Assembly (NCBI GenBank): GCA_015680685.1
Contig: MNCI01024031.1
Coordinates: forward strand, 217,238-281,237
DNA length: 64,000 nt
DNA from: Gnetum montanum
Lineage: Eukaryota > Streptophyta > Gnetopsida > Gnetales > Gnetaceae
Direction: 5' to 3'
The notes under the pieces were generated by a model. It did no database searches and was not told the origin of the DNA. It saw only the letters and a program-made list of their open reading frames with translations. Position numbers and translations under genes: made by a program. Positions 11,455-22,400 of the stretch are shown here, piece by piece (position 1 is the first letter of the stretch; each line of letters opens with the position of its first letter).

Positions 11455-12060
11455 AAGTGCTAGTGCTACATTTCCCAGCATAGCCAGCGTAGCATGCATC
11501 ACAGGGCCTATTTTGCAAGATTTTCTAAGTGTTGATAGCGGTTGCAAGAAAACTTTTCTAAGTGTTGTTCTACATTCTCACTCTGCTTGCTATGCTCTAG
11601 AGCATAGTACACATTTCTATGGCTAGTTTGCTCAAGTGCCAAGCCAAAAATTATCAAGATGGCTTGGGATGGAAGAAATAGTTTTGCAAATTTTCTAACT
11701 CTTGGGGTTGCTATGCTCTGCTACACTCTAGAGCATAGCTAGTGTAGCACACATTTCAATGGCTAGTTTGCCTAAGTGGCAAGCTAGTAGCTATCAAGAT
11801 AGCTCAGAATGGAGGAACTATTTGATAGATTTTCTAATTTTTGAGGCTACTCCTCCTACTATGTCCTAGAGTGTAGCTAGCATAGCATGAAGGAAAATTA
11901 TAGATTCTATCAAAATTTTCTATGTATCCATGCTATGCTCTAAAGTGTAGCTAGTGTAGCCAGTGATGGATATCCAATTTTGCAAAATTTGACTAAGTGT
12001 TGTGCTACACTCTAGAGTGTAGCCAATGTAGCATTGTAGAGAAGCCTCTGACAACCATCA
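11455..12060 (+). repeat. Internal direct repeats of the T1 LTR
   Basis: ACATTTCTATGGCTAGTTTG at 11611 and ACATTTCAATGGCTAGTTTG at 11751 define a period of about 140 bases. Shorter elements such as CTCTAGAGCATAGCTAGTGT recur six or more times with decay on both sides. These are promoter-upstream repeats of the LTR. A related array with a shorter period is present in the T2 LTR. Confidence 0.65.
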
Positions 12061-12447
12061 AAAGCCTCCAGAGCTCAGCATTAGCTTTCATTTCAGCTTC
12101 AACTTTCACCTAGCAAGCAAGATCAATAATTTGTATCTCTTTTGCATCCCCTATTGGTCCTTCTAATTGTACCTACACTTGACCCTACTCGAAAGAGGAG
12201 AAGATGTAGTCCTAGAGCGTAGCCTCCAAGTTACATTATTTTTGCACTGTTTATAGGTACATTGTGGTCATTGAAACTTTGGCACATGTAGTGTTGGTAG
12301 TATAGTCATAGTTTAGTAGTCTTTGGGGATTCGTTATAGTACACTAGAGCATAGCACTTGCTACTCCCATGGGAGTATAGCTTGGCCTAGTGTAGCCCCA
12401 CCTACCCTCATGCCATGTGGCTCTCAATCCATATTTTGTGTTAACCC

Positions 12448-12465
12448 TAATCCTATAAATACCCC
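12448..12465 (+). promoter_or_regulatory. TATA box of the T1 LTR
   Basis: CCTATAAATACCCCTAC lies within the LTR, and the same position in the T2 LTR reads CTTTAAATACATG (minus strand, near 49133-49142). Transcription of the element would start a few tens of bases downstream. Confidence 0.55.
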
Positions 12466-13160
12466 TACACTCAACATTTTAGGGTTGGGAAAACTAAAAA
12501 GGCGTTAGGCATTTTGGCATTTTTAGCATGCTTTGACACTCTTGCACTTGAGCACACTTAGCACTTTGGCGTGCTCTAGGATCCCGTTAGACCACTGGTG
12601 CATGCCATCTAGCACAAAATTCACCACTTTGCCCATGGAACACCATAGTAGCCAACTTGGTAGGTGTGTTCCCCATGGCAATTGTTAGTTCCATAGCCTA
12701 GACACCTTAGAGACTATGACTACACTGCTACATTATCACTATGCTTGCCTATACACTGTGTACCACTCTAACCTCTATTCTTGTAATTACTACTCTTCCT
12801 CCACTTGGGATGGTGCAGTTCCATTCTCAATTTTTATTGCATTTTCAAGCACTTTTTATTTGGAATTTAGCATAGCATTCATACTTTCTTACTTTTTTGT
12901 ACACATTTGCATGTTTACACCATTGTTCTCAAGTTGGGGCACCTCACTATGCTTTGGTTTCGTTAGCCTTGGTGGCCACTAGTAACACTGTATAAACCAC
13001 TTTTGCACTTGTTTGTCATAACACCTTGTAAGTCCCTATTCAATCAACAAGACTATTTAGGGCACCCCATCACCATTTCCAGCATGGCCCTTGCATGGAC
13101 TTGGGATTAGGTTGTATGTCCACTAACCTCTTGATGTTCCAACAATTGATGTTTTTGGTC

Positions 13161-13560
13161 ATCACACAAGGTTTATCAATAAGCTTGTCTTTATTTCCAT
13201 ACATACTAGTGTGGTTTAGGTATAACAATGCTTGAATAAAGATTGGTACACTCAATGGCTCCTACTATGGGCACTCGGGAAAAGTATTCTAACTTTCAAA
13301 TTGCAAGAGCTCTTCTACTACTATGACTTGAATTCCCCATAAACATGGTTGGAGCTTGTATTTATAGTTTTTGCTATAGTACTATGTTGATGGGGTGCTA
13401 TCAGTGTAGCAAATGCTATGTCAACGTGGCCCCATCAATGGGGCAACACCACCTACACGAGGCCCCATCAACATAGCAAATGCTACATTGATGTAGCCTC
13501 GTTGACGGGGCAACACCATGTAAACATGGCTTTGTTGATGTAATACTTTGATGATCATCA
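13161..13560 (-). repeat. Truncated 3' LTR of A1
   Basis: Positions 13161-13375 align with 25605-25815 of the 5' LTR (shared CAAGGTTTATCAA, TGGCTCCTACTAT and CATGGTTGGAGCTTGTATTT). The inner edge at 13560 is set by the TG..CA end (TGATGATCATCA on the minus strand), matching 25963. The outer 530 bases are missing. A TATA box (ACTATAAATACAAGC, minus strand) lies near 13355-13368. The U3 part (13385-13550) has alternating direct and inverted copies of GGCCCCATCAA / TTGATGGGGC. Confidence 0.75.
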
Positions 13561-13575
13561 TAATCCCATGATTGA
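13561..13575 (-). other. Putative polypurine tract of A1
   Basis: Minus-strand ATCATGGGATTA abuts the LTR. The same place in A2 reads GTTGTGGGGATA, and in the 59283 LTR copy CATGGGGGTA. The shared GGG core next to the LTR start suits the plus-strand primer site. Confidence 0.5.
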
Positions 13576-13849
13576 ATGAAAAATTTTCCTCAAGTTCTTT
13601 TACAAAATTGGAAAGGTATGGGATTATTAATTGACTCTTAATAAAACAAAACAAACTAACTGGACAAAATTGAGTGCCCTAGTGTACAGATCAACACATT
13701 ACAAAATTGCAGTGCTCATGACACAAATTTGGACATCATGAAATGACTACATAAAAAGAATTGGATAACACTTCCTTTGATGGCATGAAGGTGATGAAGA
13801 AGATCAAACAGTCTCATGTCGTGATGGCTCCTGATGTTTTGAAGGATCT

Positions 13850-16690
13850 TCATCGACTTCAGGTATGTGTGGTAATTAAGGCAGTTGTGGCTATCCTGCT
13901 ATAGCTACAAAATTTGGTGGAAGATGAAAGGCATCTAGCAATGCCTTCTTCTTCTCCTCCTTACTCTGAGGATCATTTATAGTCCACACAACATCACCAA
14001 TGTGGACTAGAATCAGGACATCCCACGAATAGGGTATTATTGGGAACATTTCCTTCACATTAATAAACTAGGTAGTGAACTATTTACAATTGATGTTGAA
14101 AATCTTGATTGCATTCTACAGCTCCTATTAGTCATTTATCCTTCTAGCTAGGTTCTTGGTAGTTGATTGTTTAATGAATCTTGCCTTGAACTTTGAGTTT
14201 AGCATTAGCCACTACAAGCTTGTCCTTGGTATCCTTATGGTGCTTGAACTCGGCCTCGTATAGTAAGTATGAGCTAGCCACCTATTTTTCAAGCTCTGAT
14301 TGTGCCATTTAGTAGTGAACATGGTCAACTTTACATAACAAAGATAGGCAAGCTCCATATATTCTGTCATCTCCTTGATTTGCAACTCCTTTGTGTGGAT
14401 TTCTGCCTTGTTATAGGCATCTATCCCATCAATGATGGGTTGCCAAACTTCTCTACCTTGTTTGAGTTGCTGGAGGGCTTCATTTTCTTTCACCTTCACC
14501 AACTAGATGTAATTTTCATTTACCTCCTTCTATAGATCAACCTGTTCTCTATAATGATCTTTGACTTTCTCAAATTTGAGAGCTTCATATTTCTAAGTGA
14601 CTATCTTAATTGTAGTTTTCTGGTGAAGGGTGCATACCTCCTCAATGGAGAGATTTCTATTCTCTACTGCTGATCTCCTTAGTTTTGTGTTTTCTCTAGC
14701 TAGTTGCTCCTACTATTGATGGATAAAATCAATTAATTGTTGCTTTTGTGCATCAACATTTTCTAGGTGATGGTCCTTTGTGGTTAGTTGGATGTTCTCC
14801 TAATGGGTTTGATCCAAGGCTTTCTAAATCTAATGCTAAGTGGTCTCTGCCAAGGATCGATAGAACACTGTCATTTCCATTACACCCTCAACCCCTTTCA
14901 ATTTGGTGTGAATTTGTTACATAGATTCATCTCTTATAAGTGTCAGGTTAAGGAATTCGAGATTAGCAATTTGGGCTCTTAGTTCAGGAACTTCCACAAC
15001 CAAGTGTTCATTCCACTCCTTGGTTGTTTGAAGTTGCCCTTCCAATATGATGTTCTTGCCCCTTACCTCTAGTAGCTTTGACTAGGTTACAGTAATGTTG
15101 TTTGGAAGGTCAAAGACATCTAAAAGTGGTTTCCTAGTTCCCACTAGTTAGTCTAGCAGTTCTTCGTATTGTGCTATGTTTATTCTGCCACTTATGGTTC
15201 CTATGGACATCTACACATCTTTGAGTGTAGTGATATTTGGTGCAAATTCCGTAGGTGCGTTGAGAGTCTTGACAATATGATCAGCAATCACTTCTGTTGC
15301 AATCTCCTACCCTTGGTGCTGCATCACCAATACAGTTGCCCCCTTGTTCTCCTCCAAGTACATTAATAAGGTCATAGCATTCATAGAGATTTTTGGCAGT
15401 GATTGTTATTTTACAAGAGATACTATGACCTCTTTGATTCTCAAATTTGACCTCATGGGTAGCTACGTTCTTTAGGCTGAGAAAATGAATCTGCCTCCAC
15501 CCATCAAATCAATTATTTGGGCCACCTTATTTAGGTGACTTATTGTTGGTTTGTAGCCAAATGGGTCCCTACCACTCATGCCTACTCATTGCACTTGTTC
15601 ACTCAAGAGCCATATGCCTACTCATTGCACTTGTTCACTCAAGAGCCATTCTCTGTATTCTCACAACCATTGGGTGGTTACAATGATGTCTAGCACAGTT
15701 GTTTGAGTGGTAGATGGAGATGGTGGTTGCTACTCCTCTTCATGGATAGTTGTTGTAGGCATCTTTCACCCATTTGGTAGTTAGAACTTGCCTAATATTG
15801 TCATTGTTATAACGAACTATCCCTCCCCTTCGACAAAATTTCCTAATGAGGCATGGAAAAAGGAGTGCCTTCCTTCCATGTTTATTTTCTTTAAACTACT
15901 TCTTTATCTCTAAATAGATTAGCTGTGAAAGGTTGACTGGGAATCTTCCACTCAAAGTAGCATGTGCTCAGGTAGAGAAGGCAGTGATTTTGCTTGGCCT
16001 CATCGTGGGATTGAGGTGGAAGGCTACAATCTTGTAATAAATCCTCTCTTCTAGTGTAAGCATGCGAAACTCCTTGCAATCGATGCCATAACACTATTGC
16101 ATCCATTTTTCTTGATACTAGGATTCGCCTACATTGGAATCTTAGTAAGATTTTTCCTTGTTTTAGGCAACTCAAGCATTGCAGTAATGGCCTACATCGA
16201 GTAGGGCACTGAGATGTCCTTGATTTTCATTGTTGATCTAGGCTACTTGTTATTTTAGAATAGGAATGTCTCTCCCATATACCACTCCCTAGTGGAAGTG
16301 ATGATTGGCCACATGGGATAGGCCTTTAGTTGGTCCTGCACTTCTCTTAGTGCATGCTCCACGAAAGGAATAAAATTTAACTTCTAGAGCACCAATTTTT
16401 GAACCTCCCTTGATTTAGTTTGATTCAAGTAGGCCTCTATTAGGGTCACCTCAAGATTCACTGGTTGTGTTGGTGCATCATCTTGATGGGAGTGTTTTAT
16501 TTCTGCTACTATTGGTTTTGGAATTTGTTTGATAGATTCCACTTCTGCCTCTTTCCTAAGAGGACCTATGGCATGCATTGCAAGTGGTTCTTCTTGGGGC
16601 TATTCTTAGCCCTTTCCCATTCTAGGGCATTTCTCTCTTGGTTGGGACAGTCTTACTTTTTGCATGTGCTTTCCTTTTAATGCCATCTAT
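13850..16690 (-). pseudogene. ORF3 of A1, Athila-type extra ORF of unknown function
   Basis: On the minus strand a coding region begins near 16685 (MALKGKHMQK, basic) and runs with stops and shifts to about 13850 (VDEDPSKHQEPSRHET). Middle blocks include 16578-16384 and 16175-15891. The C-terminal third (15100-14200) is rich in Gln, Glu, Lys and Leu and looks like coiled coil. The same protein is present in A2 (30590-27720), so it was a real gene. Athila elements often carry such an ORF, sometimes called env-like, but no convincing signal peptide or fusion peptide is visible here. Function is unknown. Confidence 0.55.
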
Positions 16691-19090
16691 GGTCACAACA
16701 CATCCTTAGATTAGTAAATATAATGTGTAAGTTTAGATTTTTGAATACCTTTTCTTGTTAGTTTATTATACTTTGGCTGAGGTTGGACCATGGTAGATTG
16801 ATTATTTTATTAATTAATTATTAATTATTTATTTTAGATTTCACTGAAGCTTGTTGAAAAGGCTTAACTCTTGTAATTTAGTGTTTGATAGTTGATTTTT
16901 CAGTTAAACCTTTGTGGGAGTTAGAAGAAAGTTGCTATAAAAAATGTAACATTTGTGGCCCACATGACAAAGAGCTTACTTCCAATAGCTGCAAGGTTCA
17001 AGGATGAAGTGATTTGGATAAATGTTTTGTAAGTTATGGGTTTTGGGCTCTAAAAATTTGAAAAACTCCTTTTGTATTTATAAGAAAATGTAAAATTTCC
17101 AAGTGGGGTTGCACCTATTTATATTATTTTTCACTTACGTCAATGGGGCCCTATATATGGGGCCTCATATATGGGTCTACTCTATTGATAGGGCCCCATA
17201 TACGGGGCCCATCAATAAAAATTTTCAAATGTTAATATCTCAAAAAATATAAGGAATTTTTAAATGAAATTGGGATCCACGGAATCCTAGAAAAGCCAAG
17301 AATATGATAAATTCATTGAAGAGGGTCTTTGAAAGCTCAAAAATTCAAAAATTTTATGGAGAAAATATTTAATGAACAAAATATGTAAAGAAGCACATGG
17401 GTTGATGTGGAAGATGGGTGTACAAAAGATTCTAGTTGTAAAAATGCCTAAGGATAAGGTGCTTAACAAAACTGACCAAGGGATATGTAAGTGGGCCCTC
17501 CCCATAGTAGGCACATGCCTTGTTTGCCCTTACATAACCTCAACTTAAGGAGTTCATGGGCCCCATAGGTGACTAATGGTTTATGGAAGTTAAGGACCAG
17601 AACCCAAAAGATTCTACCTAAGAATTTAAGTATGTTAGACCAAGATATGAAATCAAGAACATGGATACCAACATTAAGGTGAGTTATGGATAGCATAAAT
17701 GGATGATGGAGAAGGTGGAATGGAATTCCAACTAAGGTCATGACAAGTCCCTTGTGGAGTTTATTTTTAACATGACCTTAGAGCTTCATCCTTAACCCAA
17801 ACCAAAATCAACATCTTTCAATGACTTTGCATTACCACTCCAAGACCAATCCATCCCCTCGAGACACAAGAGTGCTCCCATAAAACAAATACCATTCTAT
17901 AAAGAGAAGAAAAGAGAAATAGGAAGTGAGAGAGGGCCTTAGTTAGAGGGGGCCTTTAGGCATGGATACATGTCTTTCTAGTTCCATAACTAGTGCTTAT
18001 AGCCTAATTATTTGTCTAAGGGGTGTGCTTTGAATTCCCATCATGTTTGTTTTGTTTTTTTTTCTTCCTTGACTTTTTGGATGGGAACCACACCATGCAA
18101 AGACTTTATTTGATTTCCTATTAGTGGTTGGAATGGAATGGTAAGAAGTCCATGAAAACAATCAAGTACTCTAGTAAGTAGAAGAGTACATAGAGTTTTA
18201 AATCCACTTCAAGTGTCACATTGTTTAAACCTTTCAATCCTTTCCAATTCTAAAAGCTACCAAGATCATAAATTTATTAAAAATTAATTTAATAAAAGGG
18301 ACCTCAAACTTCTAGAACAAGGAAAACCATAGAGTTTGTAGATGGTTGGATGTTGTGGACTCACTGTCTATTCCATGAAGAAGAAACCATGATTGAGTCA
18401 CCAGTACAAAAATTTAAAAATTGAAACTAGACATTAGCAAATCAAACATTAAGCACAAACCACCATTAGTAGCATCCCTAGCACCACTGTGTCCTATGGA
18501 AATAAAGCACTTTTATTCGCAAAAATTTGAAAATCACACTTAAACAAAACAAATTGAAATATACAAGAAAGTGTAAAATATCCAATAAAGATTCAAACAT
18601 ACTAACGATGGTGTAAAATAGAAAATGGTGTAAAAATAGGAAAAATTTTGAAAATCAAAAGTTGTAAAATAAATAACTTGCGAAAGTAAAAACATGGAAA
18701 ATAAAAAATAGAAGAACTAAGGATCCATATGGATAATTTAGCACAGATGACCATTTTTCCCATGATTGAGTTGGAAGGAGGAGATCTAAAAAATTGAGCA
18801 TGGTTGTCCATTTGTTAAGGTATTTGTTGCACTAGCTTGCTTGGGCTCATGGAAAAGCTTTACTTATTGGATGTTGATCAACTACCTTTTATTTGAGCTC
18901 TTAGGTTTCTATATGGTCATGGCCCTAGAAGGAAAGGTTTTAGCAAATTTATAAGGTTCCTCCCACAATGTTTGAAACATTATTTTGTAAGGTACTTATG
19001 TGGGGTTCTAGTAGAGAACCTTATCTCTAGGAAAAAATTTTACTTTTCATATTCTTAGGTCAAGTCATTGCTTGTTGAATGCTTTGTGCA
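16691..19090 (-). other. Non-coding spacer between integrase and ORF3 of A1
   Basis: No domain is visible. The spacer aligns with A2 (30600-32920): examples are the block around 17880-18060 (AAGGGGTGTGCTTTGAATT on the plus strand) and the CTCACTGTCTATTCCATGAA block near 18360. Parts also recur in plus orientation at 60125-60500 and 62870-63185. It may hold the leader or splice sites for the ORF3 transcript (inference). Confidence 0.6.
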
Positions 19091-19096
19091 CTTCAT

Positions 19097-19960
19097 TCAA
19101 AGATAGGACCACCAATCAATTTTTTCTAGCATGTTAAGGTTGATCAGTCTTTGTTTTTGGATTAGACTTAGGTCAAGATTTAGGTCATAGGCTGTTGAAA
19201 GTGTACAGAGCTCTGATTGAATCAGGAGCATTGGAAGTTTTTCATACACTAACTTATAGGGAGAGTAGCCAATAGGAAGTTTCCATGTTGAGCGGTAGGC
19301 CCATAAGGCATTGTTAAATTTTGTGCTTCGATCTCTCCTATATTTGCTTTTGGTCCTTGTTAGGATCATTGTAATCTCCCTATTAGTTACCTCTGCTTGA
19401 CCATTAGCTTGGAGGTGATAAGGTGTTGTTAATTTATGTTCAACCCCCAAGTATGACATAAGTTTTCAAGAAGTGACACCTATAAAATAAGTTCCATTAT
19501 TAGAAATCAGTGCACATGCCACTCCAAACCTATTTACAATATGTTGTTGTACAAATCTAGTAGCAATGGTTGATGTACAATTGGTGACGATTGCTACTTC
19601 TACCCATTTGATGCAGTAGTTGACTACTATGATGAGATACACCTTTCTATTAGACATGGGTGAGATGTGACCCATGAAGTTAATGTTCCATATGTCAAAG
19701 GATTCTAGTGGTTGAATCCATTGTTGAGGATCCTTCATGTGTGTGGTCATCCCACCATCTTGATGATAGTATTCACAAGATCGGACAAACTGGTGGACAT
19801 CCCTAAAGATTATAGACCAATAGCATCCTATCATTAGGATTTTTATGGTCATGCATCTTCCTACATATTGGCCTCCACAAGGGCCTTTGTGAGCATCCTA
19901 GAGAACACACAATTGATCTGCATTAGGGACACACAACAAACTAGGCTATTAGTACATACC
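19097..19960 (-). pseudogene. Integrase of A1
   Basis: From the N side, HKGPCGGQY and SCEYYHQ are remnants of the zinc finger with one His and one Cys altered. The core reads FDIWNINFMGH (first Asp changed to Asn), then CALISNNGTYF (second Asp changed to Asn), then QANGQAEVTNREIT with the Glu kept. KLPIGYSPYKLVYEKLPMLL and the AYDLNLD segment are characteristic of Athila integrases. There is a frameshift between 19466 and 19459. All three visible catalytic or ligand changes are G-to-A transitions or nearby, which points to deamination rather than selection. Confidence 0.85.
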
Positions 19961-20164
19961 TTATAAAGGTGTCCATTGATTTCCATGAAGTACTTTTCTT
20001 GATGAAGAAACTATTATTTCTTCCTAAAGTCTAGATTTTGTGGCATCTCATGAGTGAGAAGGTAAGTGAGGATGTCATCATACCATTTTATTTTTGTGGG
20101 TACTTGGTCATTTATTGCTTTTGTAAAGAGGAGTTCATTTGAAAATTAATTAGCGAGTAGACTC

Positions 20165-20600
20165 TCCTCATCTTTGTTATCCCATCTTAACTAAGAGAGA
20201 TGATTAGCGATTACGTTCTTAGATCCTTTTCAATCTACCATTGTGAGATTAAATTCCTACAAGATCACAAGCCACCATATGACATGAGGGTTCACCATCA
20301 ACTTTTTCATTAGGAAGCGAATGGCACCATGGTATTTGTGCACAAATACATTGTAGCCAAGCACATAGTGCCTGAACTTTTCAAGAGCATACACCATTGC
20401 CATTAATTCTTTTCTAGTTATGGTGTAATTCAATTCTACACCCACAATTCTGTGACTCACACAATGGATATAATATAGATGTTTCTTATCATCCAATTGC
20501 ATAAGCATGGCTTCCAAGGCATAATTAGATGCATCTTTCATTATATGAAATGGTCTAGACTAGTTTGATGCTCATATACTTAGAGTTTTTATGAGTTTAT
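20165..20600 (-). pseudogene. RNase H of A1
   Basis: The frame reads MKDASNYALEAMLMQLDDKK, then YTITRKELMAMVYALEKFRHY, then VHKYHGAIRFLM. This is the Ty3/gypsy RNase H. The first Asp (KDAS) and the Glu (RKEL) are kept, while the third (usually TDH) is altered to KYH. It is followed by the usual LQEFDL-like linker toward integrase. No second RNase H follows, which separates this family from T1 and T2. Confidence 0.8.
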
Positions 20601-21500
20601 CTTTTAATTATTGGAATGCATGTTCACATTCCTTGCTCTAGATTAATGAAGCATCTTTCTTCATAAGCTTGACCAAAGACTTTGCAATCTTAGATAAATT
20701 CTTTATGAATTACTGGTAGTAGCCAGTATGTCCAAGGAGTGATTGAACATCTTTAACTATCTCTAGTTGACGTGTGATTCCTTGGATGACCCTTATTTTT
20801 TTTTGGATCTACCTCAATCCCTACTTGAGTAATTCTATGCTCCAGTACTATGTCTTCATGGACCATTAAATGGATTTTCTACTAATTGATCCTGAGGTTT
20901 GTTTCAACACATTTTTTCAAAACATGCTTAAGGTGATCTAGGGCTTAATTTAAATATAGCCCCATAGGTAGAGAAGTCATCCATAAAGGCTTCTACCTTG
21001 CCAACAATTTGCTATTGGAAAATACTAAGGACTAGGTGTTGAAGTGTTGTAGGGGCATTGCATAAATCAAATGGCATCTTACAATATGCAAAATTTCCCT
21101 AGGGGCTTGTGAATGTTATCCTGGTATGATCTTTTGGCACAATTTGGATTTGGTTATAGTCACTATAACCATCGAAAAAGCTATAATAGTAATGGCTAGA
21201 GATAGTGTTCAACACTTGGTCCATAAATGGCATTGGAAAATGATCTTTAAATGTTGCCATGTTCAACAACTTGAATTCAATGCAAACCTACCACTTGCCA
21301 CCTTTCGTTGGCACAATTACGAGTGGGCTAACTCATTCACTATCTGCGATGGGATAGATGAACCTTGCCTAAAGGAGTTATTCTATTTTCTCCTTGATGA
21401 TATGCTTCAACTTGGGGTTTAGTTGCCTTTGTGGTTGCCTTCTTGGCTTCATGGTTGGGTTAGTGTAGATGTGATGTTGGCATATCCTTGGATTGATTCC
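20601..21500 (-). pseudogene. Reverse transcriptase of A1
   Basis: Upstream RRQPQRQLNPKLK leads into RFIYPIADSE, VSPLVIVPTKGGKW, VCIEFKLLN, FKDHFPMPFMDQVL, FFDGYSDYNQI, TFTSPWGNFAYCKMPF and FMDDFSTYG. These follow the Athila RT order, and the FMDDFS active site is intact. Stops replace Trp in WVSP and elsewhere. A frameshift lies after the active site. Read on the minus strand, the domain runs from about 21500 down to 20601. Confidence 0.85.
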
Positions 21501-21949
21501 TATCAATTCTAGATATGATCAAGCAAAGGCTATTGGCCATTTGTTGATGACCTACAATAGCCTATCTTTTTATTCAGGAGAAAGATTTACATTGATTATG
21601 ATTGCCTTGCCATTATTTAAAAATGCATACTTCATGCCAGCTGGTAGATTTTGAACTCTAGGGGCTCATGCTTAAAATTATCAGGGATTTCCAACTCTCC
21701 CCAACAGGTATCATCATTTTCATCATTAGAGAGTTGGTGATGAACTTGCTCCAATTCATTCATACCTTTAACATAGGCACATGTTAGGCTCTCAGTAGGT
21801 TGCATGCATAATGTGCTACAGTTAGAGTTAGCTGTTAGCCACTTGGATGTCTTCCTTTTTTGTGGCTACTATGTACAAACACCTTTGGATATCTATTTCT
21901 TTTGCACACTGATTACATGCTATAATGAATGTACACTTGATGAACTAGA

Positions 21950-22400
21950 TCTTTTGCACACAATTTCATCCATTATCGTTGTATGTGATACATGGAACAT
22001 GCTTTTTCTCCAACCTTTCAAATTCATTTTCCTTGGAGATTTCCAAGGAGAGGTCCCTTATGCCCATTCGTGCATCTACTATGCTTAACCATGTCCTTCC
22101 CATAATGATGGGGAAGTCACCTTTACAATTTTCCATCTTGATCACTAGAAAATTGGTAGGATAGGACCATCCCAAAATTTTGGTCATAATGTCCTCCCCT
22201 AGTCCCAAAGGAATAGTAATTGACTAATCTATTAATTCTAAATGAATGTTTCTTTTCTTGAGAGGTGGTAGGTTCTAGGCCTTTTACATGTCATGGGAGA
22301 TGAGATTGACACTGGAACTAGTATCAAGAAGGGCCTTGCATGGCTCATGTCTAGTGATCTATAAGTTAATGAGTGGACTTCCTAGGTTAGATCTTTTCAT
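21950..22400 (-). pseudogene. Retropepsin of A1
   Basis: The minus strand reads CKALLDTSSSVNLIS, the active-site Asp-Thr-Ser/Gly region (Gly changed to Ser), then SITIPLGLGEDIMTKILGWS, FLVIKMENCKGDFPIIMGRTW and IRDLSLEISKENEFERLEKK. The ILGRPW-like motif is IMGRTW. Order and length fit the Athila protease between gag and RT. A2 (35690-35960) and A3 (47330-47760) carry the same domain. Confidence 0.8.

Larger units (their letters stand above)
1..13084 (+). mobile_element. Tat/Ogre-like Ty3/gypsy retrotransposon T1, 5' end outside window
   Basis: This is the 3' part of a plus-strand LTR retrotransposon. The order seen is protease end, long spacer, RT, RNase H, second RNase H, integrase, repeat-rich 3' region and LTR. 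Membership of the Tat lineage rests on three things: the protease end with Leu-His-Gln-like spacing (PIHQEIHLP), the pre-RT block DPHVKPVK, and the second RNase H (LHFDGAST) lying between the first RNase H and integrase. Gag and the 5' LTR must lie left of base 1. All coding parts carry stops and frameshifts, so the copy is dead. A minus-strand relative (T2) lies at 48457-58474 and lines up with it from the pre-RT spacer through the 3' LTR. Confidence 0.85.
11291..13084 (+). repeat. 3' LTR of T1
   Basis: The unit starts TGTTGGTG and ends TTTCCAGCA, giving the TG..CA ends with partial inverted termini. Boundaries were set by comparison with the T2 LTR (48457-50366, minus strand): both start TGTTGGTG and both end after a shared GTAAGTCCCTATT block about 60 bases from the end. 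A TATA box (CCTATAAATACCCC) stands near 12452, followed by a conserved AGGGTT block. Length is 1794 bases. Internal direct repeats occupy 11460-12060. Confidence 0.7.
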
